Of a stretch of DNA of 64,000 bases, positions 42,183 through 49,547 are shown one piece after another (position 1 is the stretch's first letter; the number at the start of each line of letters is the position of its first letter). A program made the position numbers and the translations under genes. The stretch covers positions 155,515-219,514 of the forward strand of contig NZ_LQGY01000055.1 in assembly GCF_001620055.1 (NCBI RefSeq), read 5' to 3'. The notes beneath the pieces are model-generated. The model was given only the letters and a program-made list of their open reading frames with translations, searched no databases and was not told the DNA's origin. Source of the stretch: Agromyces sp. NDB4Y10 (GTDB lineage: Bacteria > Actinomycetota > Actinomycetes > Actinomycetales > Microbacteriaceae).

Positions 42183-43787
42183 ATGAAACGAAGGGGCATG
42201 ACGATCGCCGCGGCGTTCGTCGCCGGAGCGATGATGCTCGCCGGCGGAGGCATCGCGTATGCCGACACCCTCGTAGCCGAAGACGAGTTGCTGGCAGGAC
42301 CCAACCTGCAGCTCGGCACGGTCGACTGCGGCCAGGGCCTGTCGGCGACCATCGACCTGAAGCTGCGGCGCCAGGGGAACACGCCGGGCGGTGGTGGCAC
42401 CGACAGCCCCGTATTCGCCAACAGCACCGCGGTGTCGATCACGAAGACCTCGCAGAGCAACGTGAACGCCAGCGATCCGTCACCCTCGACGGTCACCACG
42501 CCCAGCAACTGGGTCACGTCCTCGACGAACACGCTGTCCAACGCGGCCACGTCCACCATCACGGTCGACACCACGACGGCGGGCAGCTTCACGGGCACGG
42601 TCAGCTACCGTGCGTCCGGGACGAACACCAAGGGTGGGACCCATACCGACACCGTCACGCTCAGCGTTCGGTGGACGGTGAACAGCTGCACGCAGCCGGA
42701 CACGACGGCGCCCGTCGTGACGCTCACCTGTCCGACCGACGACGTCATGCTCAACTCCACCGCGTCCGCGACCTGGAGCGCCACCGACGAGACCGGGTTC
42801 CCGAGCGGCGCAGTGACCAGCGGCTCGGTTCCGCTCGACACGTCGACGTACGGAGCGGCCACGGCTTCGGTGCCCGCCGGCCTCGTCACCGACGCGGCCG
42901 GGAACCCGTCGGCCGCGCAATCGTGCGGCTACTTCGTCACCGAGGACATCCCGCCCGTCGTCCAGGTCACCTGCCCGACAGGCGAGATCCTCATCGGCGC
43001 AGAGGTCTACGGGAACTGGACCGCCACCGACGAGGGCGGCTCCGGCCTGAAGACCGCAGCGAGCGGGCAGATCCTCGCCCCCACGACGGCATACGGTCCT
43101 GCGACCCTCGTGGTCCCCGCCGGCACCGCCGAAGACAATGCGGGGAACACGTCGGCCGAGACGAGCTGCGACTACTTCGTCACGGAGAAGACGCCGCCGG
43201 TGGTCGAGCTGACCTGCCCGACCGGACCGTTCCTCCTCGGCGAAGCGGTGCCCGACGCGCAGTGGACCGCCTACGACCCGTCGCCCGGCTCCGGCCTTGC
43301 CGGCGCGGACAGCGGCTCCATCCCGGTGAGCACGTCGAGCGTGGGCGCGAAGACCCTGAAGGTCCCGGCGGGCGCGGTGAGCGACGTCGCAGGGAACACG
43401 TCGCTGGCATCCAACGAGTGCAGCTACTCGGTGGTGTACGACTTCACCGGGTTCTTCCGGCCGGTCGACATGGGCGGCACCCTGAACTCGGTGAAGGCCG
43501 GAAGCGCCGTCCCGATCAAGTTCAGCCTCGGCGGCGACCAGGGCCTCGGCATCCTCGACGGGGCGCCGACGCTCAAGTGGATCGCATGCTCGGCCGGCGC
43601 CACGGTCGACCCGATCGAGGTGACGGTCTCGACCGCCGGCGGCAGCAGCCTGAGCTACGACCCGCTCACGAACCAGTACAACTACGTCTGGAAGACGGAC
43701 AAGAACTGGGCCGGGAAGTGCGGAACGCTGCAGGTCAAGCTGAACGACGGCACCACCCACACGGCGGACTTCAAGCTCCTGAAGTAG
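42183..43787 (+). CDS. Secreted repeat protein with C-terminal PxKF domain
   Basis: A 534-residue exported protein. A signal peptide (1-30, ending AYA) precedes an N-terminal beta domain (about 35-170). Three Ig/HYR-like repeats of about 80 residues follow, each with a TCPT/TCPTG opening, a WSATDE/WTATDE/WTAYDP core and an NAGN-type loop before a Cys. The C-terminal domain has the hallmark SAVPIKFSLGG of PxKF domains. A surface adhesin or matrix role is plausible but not shown. ATG 42183 is chosen because the signal peptide starts there; a longer stop-free frame upstream runs through the preceding gene. Confidence 0.86.
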   Translation: MKRRGMTIAAAFVAGAMMLAGGGIAYADTLVAEDELLAGPNLQLGTVDCGQGLSATIDLKLRRQGNTPGGGGTDSPVFANSTAVSITKTSQSNVNASDPSPSTVTTPSNWVTSSTNTLSNAATSTITVDTTTAGSFTGTVSYRASGTNTKGGTHTDTVTLSVRWTVNSCTQPDTTAPVVTLTCPTDDVMLNSTASATWSATDETGFPSGAVTSGSVPLDTSTYGAATASVPAGLVTDAAGNPSAAQSCGYFVTEDIPPVVQVTCPTGEILIGAEVYGNWTATDEGGSGLKTAASGQILAPTTAYGPATLVVPAGTAEDNAGNTSAETSCDYFVTEKTPPVVELTCPTGPFLLGEAVPDAQWTAYDPSPGSGLAGADSGSIPVSTSSVGAKTLKVPAGAVSDVAGNTSLASNECSYSVVYDFTGFFRPVDMGGTLNSVKAGSAVPIKFSLGGDQGLGILDGAPTLKWIACSAGATVDPIEVTVSTAGGSSLSYDPLTNQYNYVWKTDKNWAGKCGTLQVKLNDGTTHTADFKLLK

Positions 43788-43802
43788 CGAGTCCCGCATG
43801 AG

Positions 43803-43834
43803 CGAGGGCCCCAGCCATCCGGCTGGGGCCCTCG
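43803..43834 (+). terminator. Strong bidirectional hairpin terminator
   Basis: A perfect 14-bp stem CGAGGGCCCCAGCC / GGCTGGGGCCCTCG with loop ATCC, followed by TT. It lies between two convergent genes and can stop transcription from both. Confidence 0.85.
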
Positions 43835-43850
43835 TTCACGCGGTGGCGGA

Positions 43851-44603
43851 TCAGCGACCGGTGAGGTCCTTCGCCGCGTCCGTGGCGGAGCCGACGCGGT
43901 CCTCGACGGTGCTGCCGGCGCGGTCCACGGCGTCCTCGGCCTCGTCCGCGGTGCCCTCGACGGCGTCGCGTGCCGAGTCGACGCCGGTGGTCGCCTGCTC
44001 CTCGACCGAGTCGACCGCCGAGCCGACCTCGCCGATGCCGTCCTTGACGGTGCCGGTGGCATCGTCGAGCGCGCCCTCGCGAGCGGTCTCGGCACGGTCG
44101 CGGACGTCGCCTGCGGTCTCACGCGCGATGTCGCCGGTCTCGCGACCCTCCTCGACGACGGTGTCGACGGCGCCGCCGCCGGTCACCTGGTCGAAGACGT
44201 GCTGCGCCGGGGCGGGCAGCATCCCGGCCGCGCCCGCGGCGCCCGCGCCGCTCACGCTGACCGCCGCGGCGGCGGAGGCGCCGATCGCGATCTTCGCCGC
44301 GATGCCGAGTCCTGCGAACCACTCGATTGCCATGTTCCTTCTCCTGCTTCTCGGCGCCGTCGATCGAGTCGACAGGGTCGGCGCCGTGGTCGGGTCCTCT
44401 GTGCGGGGAGTCGAGATCCACGACGCTCGGTCGAGGTCGAGGCGACTCGCCAGCGCGGCTGTGGGCCGCGGCGGCGCGTCGGAGGACGCCGTGCGAAGTG
44501 CGCCGAGCGCGTCGGCGAGCGGCGCGAGGTCGTCGCGGGCGGCGGGTGCCTGCCCGCGAAGCAGCGCCACTGCCTCGTCGTCGGTGATCCGTCGGTTCCT
44601 CAT
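43851..44603 (-). CDS. Membrane partner of the ECF sigma factor, with amphipathic C-terminal tail
   Basis: A 250-residue protein. The cytosolic N-terminus (RITDDEAVALLRGQAPAARDDLAPLADALGALR) resembles a short anti-sigma segment. One membrane helix follows at about residues 94-116. The outer part (about 130-250) is Ala/Asp/Glu/Thr-rich, repeats units such as DAVEGTADEAEDAVDRAGSTV, and should form a long coiled helix. ATG 44603 has a GGGAG site; it directly follows the sigma gene. An anti-sigma or cell-wall-tension role is inferred. Confidence 0.72.
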   Translation of the reverse strand: MRNRRITDDEAVALLRGQAPAARDDLAPLADALGALRTASSDAPPRPTAALASRLDLDRASWISTPRTEDPTTAPTLSTRSTAPRSRRRNMAIEWFAGLGIAAKIAIGASAAAAVSVSGAGAAGAAGMLPAPAQHVFDQVTGGGAVDTVVEEGRETGDIARETAGDVRDRAETAREGALDDATGTVKDGIGEVGSAVDSVEEQATTGVDSARDAVEGTADEAEDAVDRAGSTVEDRVGSATDAAKDLTGR

Positions 44604-44604
44604 C

Positions 44605-45255
44605 TCACTCCCTGCCATCGTCGGAACCCCGTGCAGGGGTACGGGTCGGACGAACTTTTCTGCGCAATGTCTCGAGCGCCCGCCGTTGCAGGGCCTTCAC
44701 CGCCCCCGGCCGCTTGCCGAGGACCTCGGCGACCTGCTCGACGGTGAGGTCGGCGACCACGCGCAGGACCATGACGTCGCGCTGGTCGCGCGAGAGCCCG
44801 TCGAGCAGCTCGAGCGCGGCGGCATCGCCGAGGTTGCGCAGGGCGTCGTGCTCGGCGCTCGGCACGCGCCGCGGGTCGGCGTCGGCGTCGAACGGTTCGT
44901 GGACGCCGCGACGGCCCCGCCGCCGCAGCTCGTCGGTGAGCCGGCGGTACGCGATCGTGAACACGAAGGACCGGAAGTCGGCCTCACCGCCCTCGAAGGT
45001 GTGGAGCCGGTCGAAGACCGTGAGGAAGACCTCGCTCGTGAGGTCGTCGGGCTCGTGCGAACCGCGTGCGTGGAGGAACGCCGCCACCGCGGGCGCGTAT
45101 GCGACCCACAGGTCGGTGCACGCCCACTGGGCGCCCGCCTGCGCGGCGAGCACGAGCGACGTGAAGGCCTCGGGCCCGGCAGTGTGCGCGCCGGGCCGGG
45201 GTCGGGCCGATGATCCGAGAGCGGATGGCGCGACGGCGCCGTCGTGTTCGGTCAT
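44605..45255 (-). CDS. ECF-family RNA polymerase sigma factor
   Basis: A 216-residue sigma factor. Region 2 is at about 50-115 (DLTSEVFLTVFDRLHTFEGGEADFRSFVFTIAYRRLTDELRRRGRRG) and region 4 at about 145-200 (LSRDQRDVMVLRVVADLTVEQVAEVLGKRPGAVKALQRRALETLR). ATG 45255 is preceded by TACACT with seven bases between, so the gene may be leaderless. It is followed without gap by the membrane partner gene, its likely anti-sigma factor. Confidence 0.9.
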   Translation of the reverse strand: MTEHDGAVAPSALGSSARPRPGAHTAGPEAFTSLVLAAQAGAQWACTDLWVAYAPAVAAFLHARGSHEPDDLTSEVFLTVFDRLHTFEGGEADFRSFVFTIAYRRLTDELRRRGRRGVHEPFDADADPRRVPSAEHDALRNLGDAAALELLDGLSRDQRDVMVLRVVADLTVEQVAEVLGKRPGAVKALQRRALETLRRKVRPTRTPARGSDDGRE

Positions 45256-45262
45256 CCGAGGG

Positions 45263-45268
45263 AGTGTA
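45263..45268 (-). promoter_or_regulatory. -10 box of leaderless ECF sigma gene
   Basis: TACACT on the minus strand, 7 bases before ATG 45255. Confidence 0.4.
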
Positions 45269-45323
45269 GGCGAGCCCCGGCTGGACGGTCGCTGACCGTC
45301 CACAGGGCGGGGGCGGGACCCGC

Positions 45324-45650
45324 CTACTCCGGGAGGGACTCGCCGAGCGCCGCCAGGCCGCCCGCACGATAGCTCTCCCAGTCGCGGTTCGCGCCGTCGC
45401 CGAGCGGCATCCGTGCCGCCCAGTCGGCGGCGAGGCCACGGGCGACCTGGCGGGCCGCTGCGGCATCCGCTTCGGGGGTCAGCCGCCGCATCCACTCGCC
45501 GAGGGCGGCGACGCGACCCTCGTGGTACTTGCCCGCGGGGTACGAGCGCCCGTCCTTGGCGAGGGCGCACGACGTGGAATCCCCCATCGTCGCCGCCCAC
45601 GCCTCGGCGGCGGCCGCCCGCAGCCGGCGCACCTCGTCGCGGGCGTTCAT
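45324..45650 (-). CDS. Hypothetical helical protein
   Basis: A 108-residue soluble, Ala/Arg-rich helical protein. It contains SYPAGKYHEGRVAALGEWMRRL and a related DWESYRAGGLAALGESL near the end, so the two halves look like a duplicated motif (Y-x2-G-x(2-5)-ALGE). One Cys. It begins 4 bp after the small zinc-ribbon gene and is likely co-transcribed. Function unknown. Confidence 0.65.
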   Translation of the reverse strand: MNARDEVRRLRAAAAEAWAATMGDSTSCALAKDGRSYPAGKYHEGRVAALGEWMRRLTPEADAAAARQVARGLAADWAARMPLGDGANRDWESYRAGGLAALGESLPE

Positions 45651-45654
45651 CGGA

Positions 45655-45816
45655 TCAGCGTCCGAAGAGGCGCGCGAAGAAGCCGGTCGACGGTTCGTCC
45701 TCGTGCCCGGCGCAGCGCTGGTTGCGCGGGACGCCGCGCATGACCTGGTCGACGTGCTGGCCGCAGCCGGCCCAGGTGGTCATGCCGCACTTGCGGCAGG
45801 TGGTGGCTCGGCACAT
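45655..45816 (-). CDS. Tiny zinc-ribbon protein A
   Basis: A 53-residue protein starting MCRATTCRKCGMTTWAGCGQHVDQVM. Cysteines at 2, 7, 10, 18 and 35, with His21 and the last CAGHE, suit a zinc or metal knuckle. ATG 45816 has a GAGGAG site. It is paralogous to the 41-residue product at 45864, with identical TTWAGCGQHV cores. A common actinobacterial small protein, to my knowledge without assigned function. Confidence 0.75.
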   Translation of the reverse strand: MCRATTCRKCGMTTWAGCGQHVDQVMRGVPRNQRCAGHEDEPSTGFFARLFGR

Positions 45817-45863
45817 GGGTGCTCTCCTCGTGGTTCGAAGGCGGAAGGGGGCGAGGGGGGCGG

Positions 45864-45989
45864 TCAGCGACGGTGGTCGCCGTCGCACCACTGCTCGGCG
45901 GGCACGTAGGCCTTCACGTCGGCGACGTGCTGGCCGCAGCCGGCCCAGGTGGTCCTACCGCAGGTCTCGCAGGTGACGGGGCTGCACAT
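45864..45989 (-). CDS. Tiny zinc-ribbon protein B
   Basis: A 41-residue protein, MCSPVTCETCGRTTWAGCGQ then HVADVKAYVPAEQWCDGDHRR. Cysteines at 2, 7, 10, 18 and 35 match those of protein A next door. ATG 45989 has a GAAGGAG site. The tandem pair is probably one operon with the 45324 gene. Metal binding is inferred from the Cys pattern. Confidence 0.72.
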   Translation of the reverse strand: MCSPVTCETCGRTTWAGCGQHVADVKAYVPAEQWCDGDHRR

Positions 45990-46012
45990 GGTGGTTCTCC
46001 TTCAGGTTGCGG

Positions 46013-46050
46013 GGTCTCGATACGCGCCTTCGGCGCTACTCGACCAGCGA
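46013..46050. repeat. REP-like intergenic palindrome of Microbacteriaceae type
   Basis: GGTCTCGATACGCGCC-TTC-GGCGCTACTCGACCAGCGA forms a hairpin with TCGA and GCGCC arms. I recognise this word family as a dispersed intergenic repeat in Microbacteriaceae genomes. It sits between the flavoprotein-rhodanese gene and the zinc-ribbon genes and could also end transcription. Confidence 0.55.
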
Positions 46051-46059
46051 GAGTGGGCG

Positions 46060-47727
46060 TCAGGCGGCGAGGTCGGCGACGTCGGCGACGAGCTCGCGCG
46101 CGTCGATCCCCGCCTTCCAGGTCAGGTAGCCGCCGTCGAGGTTGACGGCATCGTGGCCGTGCTGCGCGAGCAGCCGTACGGCGGTGTGGCCGCGCTGGCC
46201 GACCTTGCAGTGCACGATGAGCCGACCCTCGGGCAGCTCTTCGAGGCGGTCGCGGAGCTCGTCGAGCGGGATGCGCAGGGAGCCGGGGATGGCGCCGTCG
46301 GCGACCTCGCCCGGGTTGCGCACGTCGAGCACGGTCGCGCCGGCGTCGACGGCCGCATCGACCTCGTGCCACTGGATCGACGGCGTGAGGCCGTCGGCGG
46401 CGTTCATGGCGACGTAGCCGAGCATGTTCACCGGGTCCTTCGCCGACGAGTACTGCGGCGCGTAGGCCAGCTCGAGTTCGGCGAGCTCGGAGGCGGTGAG
46501 TCCGCCGGCCATCGCGGTCGCGATGACGTCGATGCGCTTGTCGACGCCCTCGCCGCCGACGCCCTGGGCGCCGAGGATGGCGTCGGTCCCGGCGTCGACG
46601 AGCAGCTTGAGCGACATGCCCTCGGCGCCGGGGTAGTAGCCCGTGTGCGAGGCGGGGTGCGTGTGGAACACGCGGATGTCGCGCCCTCGCGCACGCAGCA
46701 GCTTCTCGTTCCACCCGGTGGTGCCGACGGTGAGGCCCATGACGCCGACCACGGCGGTGCCGAGTGCGTCGCGCACCCGGATCTCGCGACCCGTGATCGC
46801 GTCGGCCGCGAGGCGGCCGTGGCGGTTCGCGAGGCCCGCGAGCGCCACGATGCGCGGCTCGCCGGTGATCGCGTCGACCTTCTCGACGGCGTCGCCGATG
46901 GCCCAGATGTGCGGGTCGCTCGTGCGCAGGTGCTCGTCGACGCGGATGCCGCCACGCTCGCCGAGCTCGAGCCCGGCCGCCGCGGCGAGCGACGTCTCGG
47001 GGCGCACGCCGACCGAGCCGAGCACGAACTCGGCCGGGACGGTGGACCCGTCGCTGAGCGTCGCCGTCTCCGCGCCGATGGCCACGACCTTGGTGCCGAG
47101 GCGCACGTCGACGCCGGCGTCGATGAGGCGCTGCGCGACCGGGCCCGCCATTTCCGGGTCGATGGGCGGGAGCACCTGCTCGGCGAGCTCGACGAGGGTG
47201 ACCTCGAGACCGCGGTGGACGAGGTTCTCGACCATCTCGAGCCCGATGAAGCCGGCGCCGATCACGAGCGCGGTGCGCGGCTGCACCTCGAGGCGCGCCA
47301 TGGCCGTGTCGACGTCGTCGATGTTCCACAGGGTCAGCATCCGGTCGCCGCCCTCCATCGGCGGGCGGATCGGCACGGATCCGGGCGAGAGCACGAGCGC
47401 ATCGTACGGCAGGACCGTCTCGTCGCCGGTGGTGAGGTCACGCGCGGTGACGGTGCGGGCGGCGCGGTCGATCGCGACCGCCTCGGTGCGCACGCGCACG
47501 TCGAGGCCGAATCGGCTGCCGAGCGACTCGGGCGTCTGGAGCAGCAGGCTCGAGCGCTCCTCGATGACGCCGCCCAGGTAGTAGGGCAGCCCGCAGTTGG
47601 CGAAGGACACGTAGCCACCACGCTCGAGGACGGTGATCTGCGCGTGCTCGTCGAGCCGGCGCAGGCGGGTCGCGGCGGACATGCCGCCGGCGACACCGCC
47701 GATGATGAGGTACCGCTGGGAAGTCAT
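46060..47727 (-). CDS. CoA-disulfide reductase-rhodanese fusion (persulfide metabolism)
   Basis: A 555-residue fusion. The flavoprotein part (about 1-445) has FAD motif IIGGVAGGMSAATRLRR, the catalytic Cys45 in SFANCGLPYY of CoA-disulfide reductases, and an NAD(P) fold ALVIGAGFIGLEM. The C-terminal rhodanese domain (about 455-550) has active-site loop HCKVGQRG. Such proteins reduce CoA persulfides or polysulfides and detoxify reactive sulfur. ATG 47727 lies 16 bp from a CsoR/CstR-type palindrome, fitting persulfide-controlled expression. Confidence 0.9.
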   Translation of the reverse strand: MTSQRYLIIGGVAGGMSAATRLRRLDEHAQITVLERGGYVSFANCGLPYYLGGVIEERSSLLLQTPESLGSRFGLDVRVRTEAVAIDRAARTVTARDLTTGDETVLPYDALVLSPGSVPIRPPMEGGDRMLTLWNIDDVDTAMARLEVQPRTALVIGAGFIGLEMVENLVHRGLEVTLVELAEQVLPPIDPEMAGPVAQRLIDAGVDVRLGTKVVAIGAETATLSDGSTVPAEFVLGSVGVRPETSLAAAAGLELGERGGIRVDEHLRTSDPHIWAIGDAVEKVDAITGEPRIVALAGLANRHGRLAADAITGREIRVRDALGTAVVGVMGLTVGTTGWNEKLLRARGRDIRVFHTHPASHTGYYPGAEGMSLKLLVDAGTDAILGAQGVGGEGVDKRIDVIATAMAGGLTASELAELELAYAPQYSSAKDPVNMLGYVAMNAADGLTPSIQWHEVDAAVDAGATVLDVRNPGEVADGAIPGSLRIPLDELRDRLEELPEGRLIVHCKVGQRGHTAVRLLAQHGHDAVNLDGGYLTWKAGIDARELVADVADLAA

Positions 47728-47742
47728 GATCCCATCGTACGG

Positions 47743-47779
47743 ATACCCCGGGGGTATTGTCAAAACACCCCACGGGTAT
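47743..47779. promoter_or_regulatory. Pair of CsoR/CstR-family operators
   Basis: ATACCCC-G-GGGGTAT (47743-47757) is a perfect palindrome of the kind bound by CsoR (copper) and CstR (persulfide) repressors. A degenerate second site (ACACCCC-AC-GGGTAT, 47765-47779) follows. They lie upstream of the flavoprotein-rhodanese gene and just past the end of the multicopper oxidase. No csoR/cstR gene is in the window. Confidence 0.65.
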
Positions 47780-47782
47780 CAG

Positions 47783-49285
47783 TCAGCCGACGCGGATCAC
47801 GCCCATCATGCCGAGGTCCTCGTGGTCGAGGATGTGGCAGTGGTACACGGTCCGTCCCACGATGCCTTCGAAGGCGACCCGGACGACGACCCGGCTCCGG
47901 GCGGGCGCGGGCACCACGTCGCGGACGTCCACCCCGTCGACCGGAGTTCCGTCGACCTCCACCAGCTGCATGGGCCACACGTGAAGATGGAAGGGGTGGT
48001 CCATCGTGCTGAGGTTCTCGATGGTCCACTCCTCCACCGCACCGGCGCGCACCTCGATGTCCGTGCGGCCCTCTTCGTACTCGCGGCCGTCGATCGTGAA
48101 GGCCATGCCACCACCCATCCCCATGCCGCCCATCGCGAGGGTCACCGTGCGACGTCCCGTCACCTCCTCGGCCCGCAGGTCGCGGACGGCGCCCGCGGCG
48201 AGCAGCGCGCCCGCAGGACCACCTGGGGGCCCTGCGACCGTGAACCTGGCCAGGTCCGCTCCCGTGGTCGTGCTCGGCGGTGCCCCCATGCCGGTCCGCC
48301 CACGATCGAACGGAAGCGTCTGCAGCAGCGACTCGCCCTCCGTCGCCGTCACGATGAGGTCGGCCCGGTTCCCCGGCAGGAGCACGAGCTCATCGAGACG
48401 GCGCGGCTCGGCGTAGCGCCCGGCGTCGACGCCGAGGAGATCCATCCCCTGCCCGTCGAGGCGCAGCCGCAGGTACCGCGAGGTGCACGCGTTCACGATG
48501 CGCCAGCGTTCCCGGTCACCGGGCCTCGCGACCAGCGTCGGCATGAGCTGCCCGTTCACGAGCAGCAGATCGCCCTCCCGGCCGAGCATCCGGTCCAAGC
48601 GGTTCGCCCCCGCCACTGCGCCGTCGGCACCGAACCGGATGTCGGCGATGATGAGCAGTCGCTCGCGGGCGACCGGCGCCGGCTCGTCCTCCTCGACGAC
48701 GATCGCGCCGTACATCCCGCCGAAGAGCTGGTCGGCGGTCGTGCCGTGGTGGTGCGGGTGGTACCAGAACAGGCCCGGTGGATGGTCGGCGCCGAGCCGG
48801 TAGTCGTAGTCGAACGCCGCGCCCGGCTCGATCATGGTGAAGACGTTGTCGCTGTCGCCCTCGGGTGAGACGACGAGGCCGTGCGTGTGGAGGTTCGTCA
48901 CGGCCGCGAGCTCGTTCCGGAGCCGGAGCGTCACGCGATCGCCGGGGCGCACGCGCAACGTGGGGCCCGGCATCATGCCGTTGTAGGTCAGCACTCGCAC
49001 GTCGCGGTCGGCGACCCTCGCCGCGGCGAGCGCGGCCACGAGTTCGAGGTCGAGCCGCCCGCCGGCGCTGCGCAGCTCGTCGGGTTCGCGGAAGGTCTCC
49101 GCCGGGCCCGGGCCGGCGGCATCCGTCTGGGGGGTGGTCGTCGTCGCGCCCGGCGGGACCGCCTCGTCGTCCTCGCCGCGATTCCAGAGCGCGAGGCCGC
49201 CGCCGACGGCAGCTGCGCCGGCTGCCGCCGCACCGATGACGAGGAGGCCCCGACGGCTGATGCCCCCGTTCGGCTGATCAGTCAC
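47783..49285 (-). CDS. Tat-exported multicopper oxidase (CueO/CumA type)
   Basis: A 500-residue enzyme. A twin-arginine signal (ISRRGLLVIGAAAAGAAAVGG, about 9-29) implies folded export. Copper ligands are HTHG, YHPHHHGT, HPFHLHVW and YHCHILDHEDLGMM, so all four copper sites are intact. A Met/Gly-rich stretch (AMGGMGMGGGMAF) near 385 resembles methionine segments used to bind Cu(I). It probably oxidises cuprous ions. GTG 49285 overlaps the upstream small membrane protein gene by 8 bases. Confidence 0.92.
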   Translation of the reverse strand: MTDQPNGGISRRGLLVIGAAAAGAAAVGGGLALWNRGEDDEAVPPGATTTTPQTDAAGPGPAETFREPDELRSAGGRLDLELVAALAAARVADRDVRVLTYNGMMPGPTLRVRPGDRVTLRLRNELAAVTNLHTHGLVVSPEGDSDNVFTMIEPGAAFDYDYRLGADHPPGLFWYHPHHHGTTADQLFGGMYGAIVVEEDEPAPVARERLLIIADIRFGADGAVAGANRLDRMLGREGDLLLVNGQLMPTLVARPGDRERWRIVNACTSRYLRLRLDGQGMDLLGVDAGRYAEPRRLDELVLLPGNRADLIVTATEGESLLQTLPFDRGRTGMGAPPSTTTGADLARFTVAGPPGGPAGALLAAGAVRDLRAEEVTGRRTVTLAMGGMGMGGGMAFTIDGREYEEGRTDIEVRAGAVEEWTIENLSTMDHPFHLHVWPMQLVEVDGTPVDGVDVRDVVPAPARSRVVVRVAFEGIVGRTVYHCHILDHEDLGMMGVIRVG

Positions 49286-49466
49286 CGAGCGCTGCGAAGA
49301 GCTCGTAGACCATGAACGCCGGCCAGAACAGGCCCTGGAAGATCGCCCAGACGTACTCCCAGAACGCGTCGGCCTGCTGCCAGAAGTACACCCAGGCTCC
49401 GAAGATCCCAAGCCCGTAGATCGCCCCGCCGCCGGCCACGCCGGCGTTCGAGCCCCTGTCGCCCAT
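49278..49466 (-). CDS. 62-aa aromatic membrane protein coupled to the multicopper oxidase
   Basis: A 62-residue protein with two hydrophobic segments (about 10-28 and 36-58), rich in Trp, Phe and Tyr (GAWVYFWQQADAFWEYVW). ATG 49466 has a GGAGG site and the end overlaps the oxidase start, so the two are co-translated. It could anchor or assist the oxidase. Family not recognised. Confidence 0.7.
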   Translation of the reverse strand: MGDRGSNAGVAGGGAIYGLGIFGAWVYFWQQADAFWEYVWAIFQGLFWPAFMVYELFAALGD

Positions 49467-49547
49467 GTCGCACCTCCAGGGCCGACGGTACGCCGCGTCA
49501 TCTGCTCGGCGTCGGGCCCAAGGGCCCCCGGAACGGAGGGGACGCGG

